A stretch of DNA of 64,000 nt, from contig CM066734.1 of NCBI GenBank assembly GCA_033961575.1, positions 79,739,001-79,803,000 on the forward strand, written 5' to 3'. The position numbers were made by a program, and so were the translations under genes. This document shows positions 47,285 through 59,480 of the stretch, piece by piece; position 1 is the stretch's first letter; every line of letters starts with the position of its first letter. This stretch comes from Aselliscus stoliczkanus (lineage: Eukaryota; Chordata; Mammalia; Chiroptera; Hipposideridae). The notes beneath the pieces are model-generated. The model did not search any database. It had not been told where the DNA came from and saw only the letters and a list, made by a program, of their open reading frames with translations.

Positions 47285-47510
47285 CTCCCCACCCATCCAA
47301 TACATTGAGGAAAAGCCAAAGGTCTAGCTCACATAGTGAGAAGGCAGTCATCTGCAAGACAAGAGGAGAGCTTCACTAGGAAATGAATCAGCCATCACCT
47401 TGATCTTGATCTTCCCAGACTCCAGAATTGTAAGAAATAAACTGCTATTTAAACCACCTAATCTATGTTTTTTGTTTGTTGTTTTTGTTATGGAGGCCAG
47501 ATCTAACATG

Positions 47511-48109
47511 TATAACTCAAAGAAACATGTGTTTGTGTGGGGCAGAAGGAGGATGGTTGTTTGTATGGGATGATATTAGTTAAATAACATCTCTTCAAAT
47601 ATTATCTTTATGAGGAATCTTTGAACTCGCAATACAGTACAAGAACATCTCTCAAGCACATACAGTTTAACACACCATCATTAGTTTTACAAAAGCATTT
47701 TTATGAGACGACCAGTTGTAATGATCAGTTTTTGTATCTTAAAGATACAATAAATAAGACTATATCAAAAGTTTGTAAACACTAACTTCTGAAATTTCTA
47801 TTTATCATGTTATGTGTGTGTTTGTGTGTATATGTATCTCAGTGAGACTCTCAGAATCATTGGAATCATTTAAACTTTTCCACTCTATATCCCCTATTTT
47901 GTAGATATAAACTTATAGGACAATGATGAGGTAATTTAATTGCAAATACTAAAGAAAAGTTTTACAAATCTTAGCTAACACTGTGAGTAATTTACATGGG
48001 ATTTTTCCAGGCAATCAGTTATTCCATTCACACAGAACATCACTCCTTACAACCTCAGACAATACTTTGGTTTCCAAGTAGTACATGTTACTGTCACATC
48101 CCACATGAT
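47511..48109. other. Intronic stretch, nothing recognised
   Basis: AT-rich, no recognisable element. Confidence 0.45.
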
Positions 48110-48680
48110 TGTGCTAGGTGGGTATGGAGAAGGGACCGTGAAAGGTTAAGGAAAAGAGAGCCAGGCACAAAATAGGAGAGAAAACAATTTGGGGCCAGGG
48201 GACCCCAGTCTCTCGGACTGGAGCCTCGAATCGGGCCTGACTGTTCCTTTTATTATCTTACACATAAGCAAGGGTCAATGTAGCTTCTGTGGTCTGTGTC
48301 TCACACCGAAAACATAGCTCAGGGTCAAATCACCCACATCTGCAAGCTGCCATTACCAGAGGACCCATTAGGTTATTGTCATGCACCTTTTAAGAGACAG
48401 AACTTCCTCTGCAAAGGCTTACTGATAAGAATATACAGAGGACAGACATTATCGTATCAATAGGCCATTTCACAGACAGGCTGCCAGACTCTGAAGCAAG
48501 GGGTTCACGCCCTATTTCTGTCAAATCCTGATTCCTCCTGTTGGTACCCACTAGTGCCCACTGGCACCCATGGGCACCCACAGGCACCCATGTGACCGTG
48601 TCTGGCTTGGGTTGTTTCTACCCTGAGAAATCTTATCTGTCATTGACTAACTGGCCATCCTTTGGTGCCAAATAGGGATG
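48110..48680 (-). mobile_element. Possible LTR of an endogenous retrovirus (minus strand)
   Basis: On the minus strand, ataataaaaggaacagtcag (AATAAA) is followed by gcccgattcgaggctccagt and a ggggtcccctgg run, an R-U5-like arrangement, with GC content far above the flanks. No internal region adjoins. Boundaries and class are uncertain. Confidence 0.4.
48547..48596. repeat. 10-bp tandem repeat, 5 copies
   Basis: Five consecutive decamers of form CCCA-YDGGCA (ccca ctagtg, ccca ctggca, ccca tgggca, ccca caggca, ccca tgtgac). Confidence 0.9.
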
Positions 48681-48882
48681 TATATAGTAAGCATAATATT
48701 GAAGTTATGATCTGTCTTTATGGAGAGGTGCATGGAGGCAGACAGGCAGGCTATAATGTGACATGTTACACAAAAAAATTATTTTGCACATGATTATTTA
48801 TTTCCCAAATCCTTGAAAAAATAGTGTAATTTTTTCAATTAACTGCCACACATTTTCTATCTCTGCTACGTCTTTTCCAGTA

Positions 48883-49409
48883 CAATAAGTCCCCAACTTA
48901 CAAATTTTCAAATTTCAAACTTTCACAGATATGAATGGACCTCGCAATAAGAACATTCATAGATTCGAACAAACCGTGGAAGCAGCTCATATGTCTGCCG
49001 GACATTGCCACACTTGTGCTGCTGTGTGTTTACTGTACAGTGCGATAGTGGACAGTAGTACAGTGCTCAGTCAGAGCCCAGGATGTCTGGAAGCAAGAGG
49101 AAAAGCAGCTCCACCATCTCCCACCTACCCTCTCTCTTCCAGTTAGTAACTCTCTTCTTGTCAGTTCACTCCATGCAATCCCCTATATGCCAGTCGCTGT
49201 ACTCTACTGTACCACCATTTTAAGGTAACTGTAAAAGTAAAAATAGTTTATTTACAGTATTTTGTGTGTGTGTTTAGATTTTTTTTTATGCTTTACATTG
49301 TATATTTGTGTTGAAAGTATATAAGACTCACTTTGTCGGACTTACGAATGAATCTGACTTATGAACGTTCTCCCAGAATGGAACTCATTTGTAAGTCGGG
49401 AACTTACTG
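48883..49409 (+). mobile_element. Non-autonomous Tigger-like DNA transposon (527 bp) with TIRs and TA TSD
   Basis: Left end caataagtccccaacttaca and the inverse of the right end, cagtaagttcccgacttaca, are near-identical TIRs; TA flanks both sides (48881-48882, 49410-49411). Inside, an ATG at 49084 opens atgtctggaagcaagaggaa (MSGSKRKSSS), which looks like the N-terminus of a Tigger/CENP-B-like transposase before the frame is lost. Internal deletion derivatives of this kind are common fossils. Confidence 0.8.
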
Positions 49410-49539
49410 TATACTTCTCTTCTGCTGTGTATTTCAGCCTAGCACACAGTGTGGGGTTCCATGTGCATAATTCATATTACTAAATGTATTGTGTGCTATG
49501 TGCCAGGTAAATGCTATTCAGAAGTATGAATAACGGTGA

Positions 49540-50460
49540 AAAAGAATTTTGATAGTTGTTACAATAAAGGTGTATGGGGAACAAGACACAGTACAAATAC
49601 TCAATGATGGGGGGTGGGGCATAGAAAGGGATCATGGTAGGCTGCCCGAATGAAGTCATGCTTGTGTTTAAATATATATGAAAAAACCACTTAACGGATA
49701 AAGTATGGACAGGTTGTTCTCACTGAGAAGGAGATGGCTGACGAAAGGTTTAAAGGAGATCAAGGAGTTATCCAAGTATATATTTTAGGGATAGCATGAC
49801 TCAGATGAGGCAGCATATCTGATATTTCATGGTTCAGAAAAGAAGTCAGAGTGGCTGGAGCAGAATGAGTAGAGAAAATTGTATTAGGACATGTGGTCAA
49901 ATGGGTAATGGGCAACAAACCATGAAAGGTTTTGAAGGCCTTGTAAAAACTTTTACTAAGAGAAGTTATGTATTATGATTTTAAAGGATCACTATGGTTT
50001 CAATCTTGAAAACTGACTTTGGTGGATGAAGGGAGAAAACAAGGAGAGCTATTAAAGGCGTAAGACCCTGAATACTGCATATAATTGAAGGTAGAGACAA
50101 TAGGATTTGCTGACTGATTGAATGTAGCCTATATAATAAAGATGGAAGTCAAGAATGATAGAAGGATCTAAAAGGATAAATTTGTCCTCATCTAATACAG
50201 AAATGTTTGCAGATAGTGCAGGGTTTCAGGGGAAGATTAGGAGATGAATTTTGGACATGTTTGTATGAGACAGTCAAGTGGAGATGTCAACTATGCATAC
50301 GGATGGGTGAGTCTAGATTTGGTGGGAGAAGTCTGCAGAAATTAGGTTAAGGGAGTGTTTAAGGCCTTGGGACTAAATAAAACTTCCTTGAGAAGAGTAT
50401 ACATGGAGAAGAGAAGGTGGGCCATTCACACTCAACATCCAAAGCACAAAATTCCTGACA
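49540..50460 (+). mobile_element. Ancient LINE-like repeat, copy 5 (longest)
   Basis: aagtcagagtggctggagca, gttttgaaggccttgtaaaa, taaaggatcactatggtttc, acaataggatttgctgactg, attttggacatgtttgtatg, gtcaagtggagatgtcaact. The order matches a very common mammalian repeat and overlaps the sequence of copies 2 and 4. Coding capacity is lost. Confidence 0.5.
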
Positions 50461-50589
50461 TTGTTATCTTTGGCTGGGTTTTCAGGATACAAAAATACTA
50501 CCAAAGGACTCAAAGCATAGCTTTTAGCTTTTTATTTACTAGTTATTGTGTCCTCAGTAGTCCAGGCACTTTAGTAAGACATACTTCAA

Positions 50590-50740
50590 TTTCATTTCCT
50601 CAGTTAAAACTTTCAAGAATCCCATAAGGTAAATAATATTATCTTCCTTCACATTTAATTCAGCTTTATTCTTGAAACATAACTCAAGAGCAACACTGAG
50701 ATTCAATCCCAGCTCTTTTCAATGAGAGGTCTGTCCCCCA
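50590..50740 (-). mobile_element. MIR fragment (minus), weak
   Basis: aacataactcaagagcaaca, gagattcaatcccagctctt: a diverged inverse MIR core. Confidence 0.4.
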
Positions 50741-52513
50741 ATCTGCCGTTCTCCTTTACATTCTCTTTTTCTGGCTCGATTAGCCTCATTTCCCAAGAAG
50801 AAATAGCCTTACTTTATTGCTCCAACTTTCCTTTTGCTTCCTGTAAGAAAATCCATACTTGATTGAATTAGATGTCACCTGACTTTATACCTTCACAATT
50901 TTTATTCAAAGATAGCCAAAACTAAATATTTTAAATTGTCTGGAGAACACTTACATTTTTTTCTCTTTAAAATGTAAAGTTCTTTCCAGTTCATAATGGC
51001 ATTTTTATAAAAAATGATGATGGATCTCAACAGGCAAAAAATCATTTTTTGGAACGTGGCTGTTTTGTCATAATACTGAGAGTTTCTTACTAAAAAAATG
51101 TACTAAATCCATCATTGATAGTAGTTACTATTCAGAATATTTAATATATATTTATGCATGACATTGCCAGTGATAGTTGAAACATACAAAAAAAGTAAGT
51201 ATAAGAAATAAATGTCATGAACTATATTCACAGACATGTTAAACATAAAGGCTGCAGTATTTTATACAGATTTTGCAATAAATCATTTAAACATTAACCA
51301 ATATATCATGAACATGAAACATAAACGAATACACATAACTTTGTCAAAATTTATCCTGTATGCAAACATTACTGGCAAAATCTGGGAAACAACCCGATTT
51401 GCGAATGCTAGATATATGGTGGCTTACTAGAACTGAGAGTCTTCAGTTCTACGGTCAAGCATGACAGGCAGATTTGGCTTTGAGCCTGCAGAAAAAGAGG
51501 GATTCTCAAATTATTATGTGGTTTGGACAATTGGAGTAATTTGTGGTTAGGAAATATGACATTTGGGAAAACTTATTTTGATTATTTGTATCATGTGTGT
51601 TTGCTCTACCCACATTTTAAGGCACTAGTTTAAAGTAATGAGAAGTTAGAAATATTGTTCTTAAGAAGTAAATATTCTTGATTGATTTTCATTTATGTTA
51701 GCACACAATTAGGAAGTTTTATTTTTATAAACTATTCCTCAGGCATATTGAGTATTTAAATTTGAAACTGGAACTGTTCTTAACTCGGATAAATCGTATT
51801 TTATCTTGGAGTATTTCACATGAAGATTGTAAGAACTTGTGAATCTTTCACATTTTTTGTGTGTGTTTGTTTCCTTTAAGGTAACTGAATCTATTCATAG
51901 ACATAGACATCAACTAAATCAACTGTTACACCTTTTAAACATTTTGGAAAGGTAGCTCCATAATTAATCTTTGCCTAGTCTTTTCAATTATTTTACTATG
52001 TATTATGATTTTGTAGTGAGAAATCAAAATAATTCAGTTGGAAACCACTTTTCATATTTATCCATATAATAAAAGTCAGTATTTGACATTCATTGAATAC
52101 CTACTATATGCCAGGTCTTGTCATAAATGCTTTGCACATATTATCACACTGGAATCACACTGTACCTCTCTTTCCTCATGAATTGCCTTCTCTATATCAC
52201 TCTGTACATTCTCCTCTTTTATTGATCCCATCTCCTTTATTTCCACAACTGAAAAACTTCTATGTGATTTTTGGTCTATTTCAAATTATCAGCCAACTCT
52301 CCTGCATCCTCAATCTTTCATTTTCCCTTTACATTTTTGCTCTAACAAACATCTGATGACACTAACTGTCCAGATGTAATGGCATCTCTCTCACATGTCC
52401 TCTTACCAATGCGCTTCCACATGGGGTAGCTGTCCTTTACTTTTACTGCACTTTCCAGACTATTCTCTGTGCGGCTGATTTTATTTTTTGCAGTGGCTGA
52501 TGCAAGATCTCCT
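50741..52513. other. Intronic stretch, mostly unrecognised
   Basis: Possible MIR/L2 tail near 52090-52160 (cattgaatacctactatatg ccaggtcttg). Nothing else recognised. Confidence 0.4.
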
Positions 52514-52524
52514 ATGTTATCTTT

Positions 52525-52610
52525 TTTTTTTTTTGCTAGAACATTTAAGTTCTACTCTTAGCAATTTCAATTATACAATAGTGTGACTGACTATAATCAC
52601 CATGTTAAAC
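52525..52610 (-). mobile_element. 86-bp LINE-1 3' UTR insertion with perfect 11-bp TSD
   Basis: A plus-strand T-run is followed by gctagaacatttaagttcta, ctcttagcaatttcaattat, an inverse L1 3' UTR segment. atgttatcttt flanks it at 52514-52524 and 52611-52621. Confidence 0.8.
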
Positions 52611-52621
52611 ATGTTATCTTT

Positions 52622-53125
52622 GAGAGTAAAAGCAAAAGATGAGACTTCCAGTGTAAAATGTTTTGTTTCGTAGTCTAATCCCCACTATATTTTCTTTCAA
52701 CATTTACATTTCATTTGTTGTGTCTAAGTTTCTACCCAAATTAAAGAAAGCTGAGCTTTTGAAGTAAGCTCTATAGAAATGCCAAACCTAAAATACTCTG
52801 GTCCTGATCATTTGAGAGTCATTGTTGCTTAGGTTTCTTCAAAAAGGAAGCAAAAGTAAACATTTCCCTTCTTCTTCTTTATGTAACCCAGCTACTATTC
52901 CCACCATGAAGAATCTGTTTCCCATTGCCTGTCATAAACATGGTATCGAGTGCTAGCTTGCAGCAAGGTCAGCAGCTTTTCAGCCCCCTCTCTGTGCTTC
53001 TCAGATGTACAACTGTCAGAGCTTGATTTGTAAAGTTCTGATTCTAAAAAGTATTATGCAACTTAACTTTTCCCATCATTTAAAATACAGAGTCCATTGA
53101 AAATTTCATTTTAGTTAACAAATAT
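52622..53125. other. Intronic stretch, nothing recognised
   Basis: No recognisable element. Confidence 0.45.
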
Positions 53126-53136
53126 TTATAACTCTT

Positions 53137-53168
53137 TGCACTTAACCACTGCGCCACTCGCCCGGCTC
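53137..53168 (-). mobile_element. 32-bp tailless SINE-head insertion with perfect 11-bp TSD
   Basis: Minus strand gagccgggcgagtggcgcag tggttaagtgca: the first ~28 bases are the 5' end of the tRNA-derived SINE, and there is no body and no A-tail. ttataactctt lies at 53126-53136 and 53169-53179, flanking it exactly. Confidence 0.88.
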
Positions 53169-53179
53169 TTATAACTCTT

Positions 53180-54179
53180 AAAATACACATCTCTGGAGGT
53201 TACACCAACAGAAAAATGTCTAAGATCTCACTAACTGATTTCAATTTGCTAAGGTGCGCTGAAAAATCTGATGCCTGTCCTGACACTGCCTCTAACATGT
53301 TGTGAATCTTCCTAGGAGGCTCTGGTTCTTTCGTTTCCCAATTCTCTGATTCTTCCATGGTTAGCTGGATTCTTCTAGGTAATTGATCATTGCAAATGAA
53401 CTATATAAATATACATATTATCAATAACTGCACCTGACTTACTTAAAGTAATCACCCACTCGTATTTTTCTTATCACTTCTCGTTTATCTTTCATACCAG
53501 TAAGCAAAATAATTCTCTGTATTTAAATATAATTAAAAGATCAATCTTGGCCTTTTCCAAATTGACTCTCCCATCAAAATTAGCTATCAGGAGTACTGAG
53601 ACTTGCAAGTTAACATATGATCTGAGCTCCATGGTTGTGGGGAACAGATTTAAAGTGCCATGCAGTTCAACCAATATTTATATTATGGAAACCTTTGCAT
53701 CTCTTTAATGCAAATATATGAATGACTTAAGATTTTTAGTTAGTGTAACAGAAACAGCAGAGGCATTGGTTTAATTCATGATTGACTTATAGTTGTTTAT
53801 ATCACATTACCATCACCTACCCATGAGGCTTTCCTAACACAGATCATGTGATCTGTTCATTAACTCTTCATTTCTACTTTCTATTCATTCAATTCACTGT
53901 AGTTGAAATGATTTTGTAGAACTGATACGACAGTCTAAATAAGGTGATCTCACATTGCACATTTTATTTTAAATCACTTACTCACTATAAATGATACCCT
54001 GGGAACTGAGAATGTATCAAAGGTATCTAAAAAGCATGATCAGCAGAAAGAGGCAAATGTATCAAGGAAAAGCATCATCAGTGGCTGCTAATTTTGGATC
54101 AATTTAGTGGATTTTATTTTTTTCATGCTCTACCTTCTCTGCTGTTAAAATTTAATCACAGAGTACCAGTAGTTAGACT
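53180..54179. other. Intronic stretch, nothing recognised
   Basis: No recognisable element. Confidence 0.45.
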
Positions 54180-54370
54180 AATGCAATATATATATATGTT
54201 ACTGTAATGTACATTTAATATAACATAATATATAATATCACTTTTAATTAAACATAACATTATATAACACTATGTTTTTATATTACATTATTTTATATTA
54301 TATTTTATATATATATATGTCTATATATAGATCTATCTTTTTCTGTTTATCTATATATCTATCTATCTAG
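54180..54370. repeat. AT-rich low-complexity tract with (ATCT)n end
   Basis: Runs of tatata, ataacataatatataatat and a final tctatctatctag. Confidence 0.85.
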
Positions 54371-57079
54371 CCAGGAGCCCACAAAACTAAAACATATTGC
54401 ATAAAATAACTATGGATATTTTTGTTTTGGCCCATGGTTCTTCATGTAAAATAATTTCTAATCATACATTGTCACACTGATGTGATGCTCGAGCTTTGTT
54501 TGAAGCAGCAAAGTATGTAAACAAAGATTCGTGGCACTTTTTCACTAAGCCTGATATTTCATCTCTCTTTGCTGCTGTAATGGAGGGGATCTAGTTATCC
54601 TAAAGTTCTTTGACTGTCAGCCTTTGTAAATAATATATGACAAGATATCCTGGTAGCTGGGGTAAAAGCCATATTGCAAGACAAACAAAGTTTTTCCATG
54701 TGATTAAAATCATTATTTTAAAACCAAACATGCAAATAGAAAAGACGTTTTAGATTGAGTTTACAGTTCTGATACTGTACAATATTTTCCTTTACAAAAT
54801 TGTTTAGATATCAGAAACCAGGAATTATCAATGTGAAAAGAGGCTTTACATAGGTTATGAAAAGTATGTTCCAAATAGCTTTGATGAATTTTCAGATTCC
54901 TCCTGATTGTTTTTTTTTTTTTTTTTTACTTCTAGCTCCTCCTGAGGGAAAGAAAACCACTGACTAAGAGATTTGAATACACAGGTTGCCTACAAGCAAG
55001 ATTTCAGGTTCAAAGGCGTCTTTTTCTTAACCTAGAACAAAGAAGGAGAGAAATGGTAGATGCTTCACTTTCATTCCACAAGAGCAAAGATTATTAAGCT
55101 AGCACCACAGAAACTCTTTGGAAAGCTTTGATGTAAACATCAAACTACAAAATGCCTAGAAAGAATTAAAAACATTTAACCAGGGTAACAATTTAGTCTC
55201 CCTTTCCATGAGAAGTTGTAGATGTAATGTACAATTCTTAGTACCGCCCACATTGATTTCACTACATTTTTTTATTTCACTATATTTTTGACTGGCCACA
55301 GTATTCAAGAAAGTCTATCAAGCAATAGAAGTGGGATTTTTACAGAGAATTGAGGATAGTGAGATTGAAATATTTATGGATAAAACTGTAAAAAGATGAA
55401 GTATTTTGAAGTGACTGACTCAAAGGAGAAAGGAGTCTAGAGACAAGGGTTAGGGAGCAAACAGATACTTTGTTTTGTCTACAGAGTCAGAGATGACTAG
55501 GTAGACACAGATATATTCTTCCAAATTGTTAACACATAAAACCTTTATTGTTGCCTTAAAGATTCATACTCTTAATAAACATGTTTTCTATGCTGTCTGT
55601 AGTCTGTACATTTACATACAACTTACCACATTTCTCACTTTAATAATTAATTACCTGTGTTTATATTTTCTCTCCAAACTATAAGTTATTAAAAGATCAG
55701 AGCTGTGTTGTATATATTTCAGCATCCCTGTTGGAGCCAAATTTCGCTTGAACTAGCCAAATGAAGTAGGGTAAAATAGTCTCCAGATAAAGGAAGTTAA
55801 ATATTTGCAGATGCAAATATAGCACCATTTTTATAAGATATGCAATTTTAATGTGTTTAATTTTGAATAACATCCTGGTAATTTTCCATATCAATGAAGA
55901 AGCTCTGTGAGTACTCACACCAATATTTTCCCAGGAAAAAGAACAGATTTATATCAAAAGTATATAAGTAAATATGACAGATCTACCAGCTGCTTCTACA
56001 AACCAAAGGAGGGACTTCCTGCATTTTGTATTTAAAAGTATCTAATCTTTCAAAGGAATTTCTGCTTTACTCTACAATGCTGTATCATCAGAAAGTTTTA
56101 TAAAGCAGGGTCTGTTAGGTTTTCCTTTCTTAAAAATATCTGTAATCCTGTCATCTAGGGTTCAGGTAGACCTCTTTAGTATGTATCCTGTGCTTTCAGG
56201 AGTGCCTGTATTTGAAGGTATTAGAAGGTTTTTTAAAAACTTATAATTATGCAATTTTCCATCTACTTAAAGCCTATTAACTAGCTATCTCTTAGAATTG
56301 CTGAATTAATGGAGTAGCATTTGGCGGGTAATGCTGTGATTTATTTTAAAAGACACCTTTATGATTGTAACTGTAAAAGAGAAATAATTGAGTTTCATTC
56401 ATTCATGCATGGATTCATTCATTCACAAGTCTTTGATTATTTTGTCCCCAAGATATGAAATGATAATACTATAATTTAAAAAGACAGATTTAAATTATAT
56501 CATGAATCTCATGTGTAGCTTTTCATATGTTAGGATGGAACATTTTCATATATTTGTTTCTACTGTTTACTGCAGTTATCAATCTGTTTGCTACAAGTCT
56601 ACTCCTGCTCTTAAACTTCACAGTTATGTATCTGGGGCCCACTTAAGTGACCTACTACACCCTTTGGAACCAATGAAAAGCTATTTACTATACCCTAAAG
56701 AGCAGCGATTTCTGCCTTATAATGTTCACATTTAAAATAACGGACTTCCCCAAATGAAAAACATAAAGAAATAAAAACACAATGACCTTACTAAAACACA
56801 GAGACTTGTCATTTCCTCAAACAGAAGCCCCCTGGCATGAATAAACCATGGATATACTGAAGTAGGAAGAGTATAAGAATAATCAAAGTTATAGCATATC
56901 AAATTCCTTCATTTCTTTGCTTGAAACAAGTACCATGGGATTCTTCAGAATCTGTTGTTCTATGTCTCTCTTTCAGGCATCGAACAAAGATGTTTTAAAA
57001 ATCTCCTGGTAGCTGGCTACTATCTTAGGCACTGAGGTTATGCAGATGAATAAGAATTCCTTACCTTGATACTGCCAGT
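54371..57079. other. Intronic stretch; no named repeat
   Basis: Contains a T-run at 54910-54927 and a short (ATTC)n near 56396-56422. The part 54480-54620 is less AT-rich and unique-looking. No gene recognised. Confidence 0.4.
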
Positions 57080-57235
57080 TACTGGGCCAATTTTCCTCTC
57101 TGAATTCTGGTTTCCTTCTATAAAATATAGTATACTACTATCTAACCCATTGTAGTACTAAAAAGGACCATGCCATTATTTAGCCCAACACTTGGCATAT
57201 AGTAAGCATTCAACTGATGATGGATATTTTTCATT
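57080..57235 (+). mobile_element. MIR SINE 3' half
   Basis: tctgaattctggtttccttc, ataaaatatagtatactact, gcccaacacttggcatatag, taagcattcaactgatgatg. Confidence 0.65.
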
Positions 57236-58188
57236 TATCAAGTTATTGCTGTTTGATAAATTGTCAGAATTGGGACAATGTTGAGAGTGAAAAGAGGAAC
57301 TATTAATATTATATGGATAAAAACAGAGAGCACTGTAATTGTCTCAGATACACCAGAACACATGGCCCCATATGACTATTCTAAGCACCAAGAACACAAA
57401 GTGCAAAAAAGAAGTGAATCAACTCATTAATATAGGGTTGGGCGTCCCTTAACACTGGCTATAATTAAATCGCAAGAAGGACAACAACGTTAAAAGCAAC
57501 CTATCTATTATAATTCTAATTTGATGTCAGAAAATTACAATGTGCTCAAAATAGTTTTATTTCCTGTGTTTTATTAGAGAGTTATACTTCATAGAGATTT
57601 TTATCTTCTAGTCTAAAAGTAGCCAAGTTAATGACAAAGCAGTTCTCTCCTCAGCAAGTTTCCATCATTCATTAGAATGAATATCTACAATAGTTCAAGA
57701 GCGAGAGAAAATTTGTGTCATCTCTGAAATCAATTTAAGGTCACTAAAACTACATGAAAACATGGAATTCCAAATACACTTCCCATTTGTAGATCTATTT
57801 TATAGATTCTACATTTGTAAATCTTTCACCCATGTACCAGCTGCATCAAATGACTGAAAATTCTTCTGCCTTACTTATGCCTTCTTACAGAAATGCAGCA
57901 TCTCCTTAATTTTCATTATTTTTATCTTATTTATCTTCAATAAGAAAAAGGTAATTGATCCAGAAGATAATTTTCCAAAATATATTTTCAGGATTTTCAG
58001 AACAGGAAAAAATTTTCTACTGGTTCATTCTAACCTGTAGTTGGGAAAGTATAAATTTTAGCTACCAATTCACAGATATCAGACTAAAATATTTAATATA
58101 CTGATATTACCAACATATGATAAGCAAGTAGTAATAGAATTTGTATATAATGCTAAGAACAAGCACATTTTAGAGAGAAATGTGGCAG
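57236..58188. other. Intronic stretch, nothing recognised
   Basis: No recognisable element. Confidence 0.45.
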
Positions 58189-58190
58189 TA

Positions 58191-58846
58191 CAGTGGTCCG
58201 CCTTTATCCACGGGGTATGTGTTCCAAGTCCCCCATGGGATGCCTGAAACTGTACATAGTACCAAACCCTATATATACAATGTTTTTTGCCATATAAACA
58301 TACCTATGATAAAGTTTAATTTATATAAGAGGCATAGTTAGAGATTAACAATAACTAATAACAATAACTAATAGTAAAATAGAACAATTATAACATTGTA
58401 ATAAGTTATGTAGATGAGGTGTTTCTCTCAAAATATTATACTGTACCCACCCTTCTCCTTCTTGTGATAATGTGAGATGATAAAATGCCTATGTGATGAG
58501 ATGAAGTGAGATGAACGACATGGGCATAGCAACATAATGTTAGGTTCCTATAAGGGTTACTTAAACCCAAGCACTGCAATGCTGTGACAGAGGATCTGAC
58601 AGTCGAGATGGCTACTAAGTGACTGAGGGGCATATACAACATAGATAAGCTGGACAAAGGAATGCTTTATATCCCAGGCAAGGCAGAATAGGATAGTGTG
58701 AGAATTTATCATGATACTCAGAGCAGCATCCAGTTTAAAATTTATGAATTATTCCTGGAATTTTCCATTTAATATTTTCTGACCATGGATCATCATGGAT
58801 AACTGAAACCATAGAAAGTGAACCAGCAGATAAGGGGAGATTCCTG
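58191..58846 (-). mobile_element. Tigger-like DNA transposon fossil (656 bp) with TIRs and TA TSD
   Basis: Left end cagtggtccgcctttatcca and the inverse of the right end, caggaatctccccttatctg, are TIRs. TA flanks at 58189-58190 and 58847-58848. Minus-strand phrases ttcagttatccatgatgatc and aaatattaaatggaaaattc recall the 5' part of a common mammalian Tigger. No transposase motif survives. Confidence 0.8.
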
Positions 58847-58848
58847 TA

Positions 58849-59437
58849 TTGCCTAAATTCCACCACTATATATATTTATAGAGAAGCATCATGTTTTAAG
58901 TTACTTACTGTGCTACTGCATGCAATAGTGAAAAATGAGGAAGCAATCTAAGGGTGAAAAAATTAAATAAATTAGATTTCTATTCATCAAAGGGATAAAT
59001 CATGACAAAATTATGTTGGTAGGAAAAATACCTGTAAATTTATATATAAAATATTTTCCACTTACTTAAATTTTGTGAAACTAACAAGATGTCATTATAT
59101 ACTGGATACACACAGACACACATATCCACGTACAACATACACATGAGGTACAGAAAGGCATAACTTCAGGATAGTATTTACTATTGGAGAAAGTTGGGAC
59201 TCAGGAAAAGGAGCGGAGGTTCAATGCTTTGTTGTTTTGTTTTGTTTTTCCATGAAAAATTATTCCCCCAGAAAAACCTGAACCATTTCTTTTTAAAATC
59301 AGACCTCTATTTTCGATCCATAAACCCATATGGTTTGATATAAAAATCTGCTTGAACTAGAATGTTCTGTGAAATAAAGTTTGGGGCATCCTTATTTTTA
59401 AACATTTTCGTTAATTAAATAAATGTTCAAGGGTTTA
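58849..59437. other. Intronic stretch, nothing recognised
   Basis: No recognisable element. Confidence 0.45.
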
Positions 59438-59480
59438 GTATTGTTTGTTTGTTTGTTTATTTATTTATTTATTTATTTAT
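59438..59480. repeat. (TTTG)n-(TTTA)n microsatellite
   Basis: Four TTTG-type then about six TTTA units. Confidence 0.95.

Larger units (their letters stand above)
46957..47510 (+). mobile_element. Right part of the ancient repeat, itself interrupted by a SINE and a (CT)n tract
   Basis: agaattcatatgtggaaacc, ccaatgtgatatttggagat, cttgggaggtaattagggtt, ggattagtggccttataaga, then after the SINE cagactccagaattgtaaga aataaac. It is a common mammalian repeat; I cannot name the family with certainty. Confidence 0.65.

Noticed and set aside
47054..47319. Arginine/glutamate-rich (ER)n protein frames
   Set aside because: Produced by the (CT)n tract read on the minus strand.
48931..49146. 71-codon frame as a novel gene
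   Set aside because: It lies within the Tigger-like transposon and spans its decayed interior out of frame with the transposase start.
58436..58657. 73-codon minus-strand frame as a gene
   Set aside because: Inside a TIR-bounded DNA transposon fossil; no recognisable domain.
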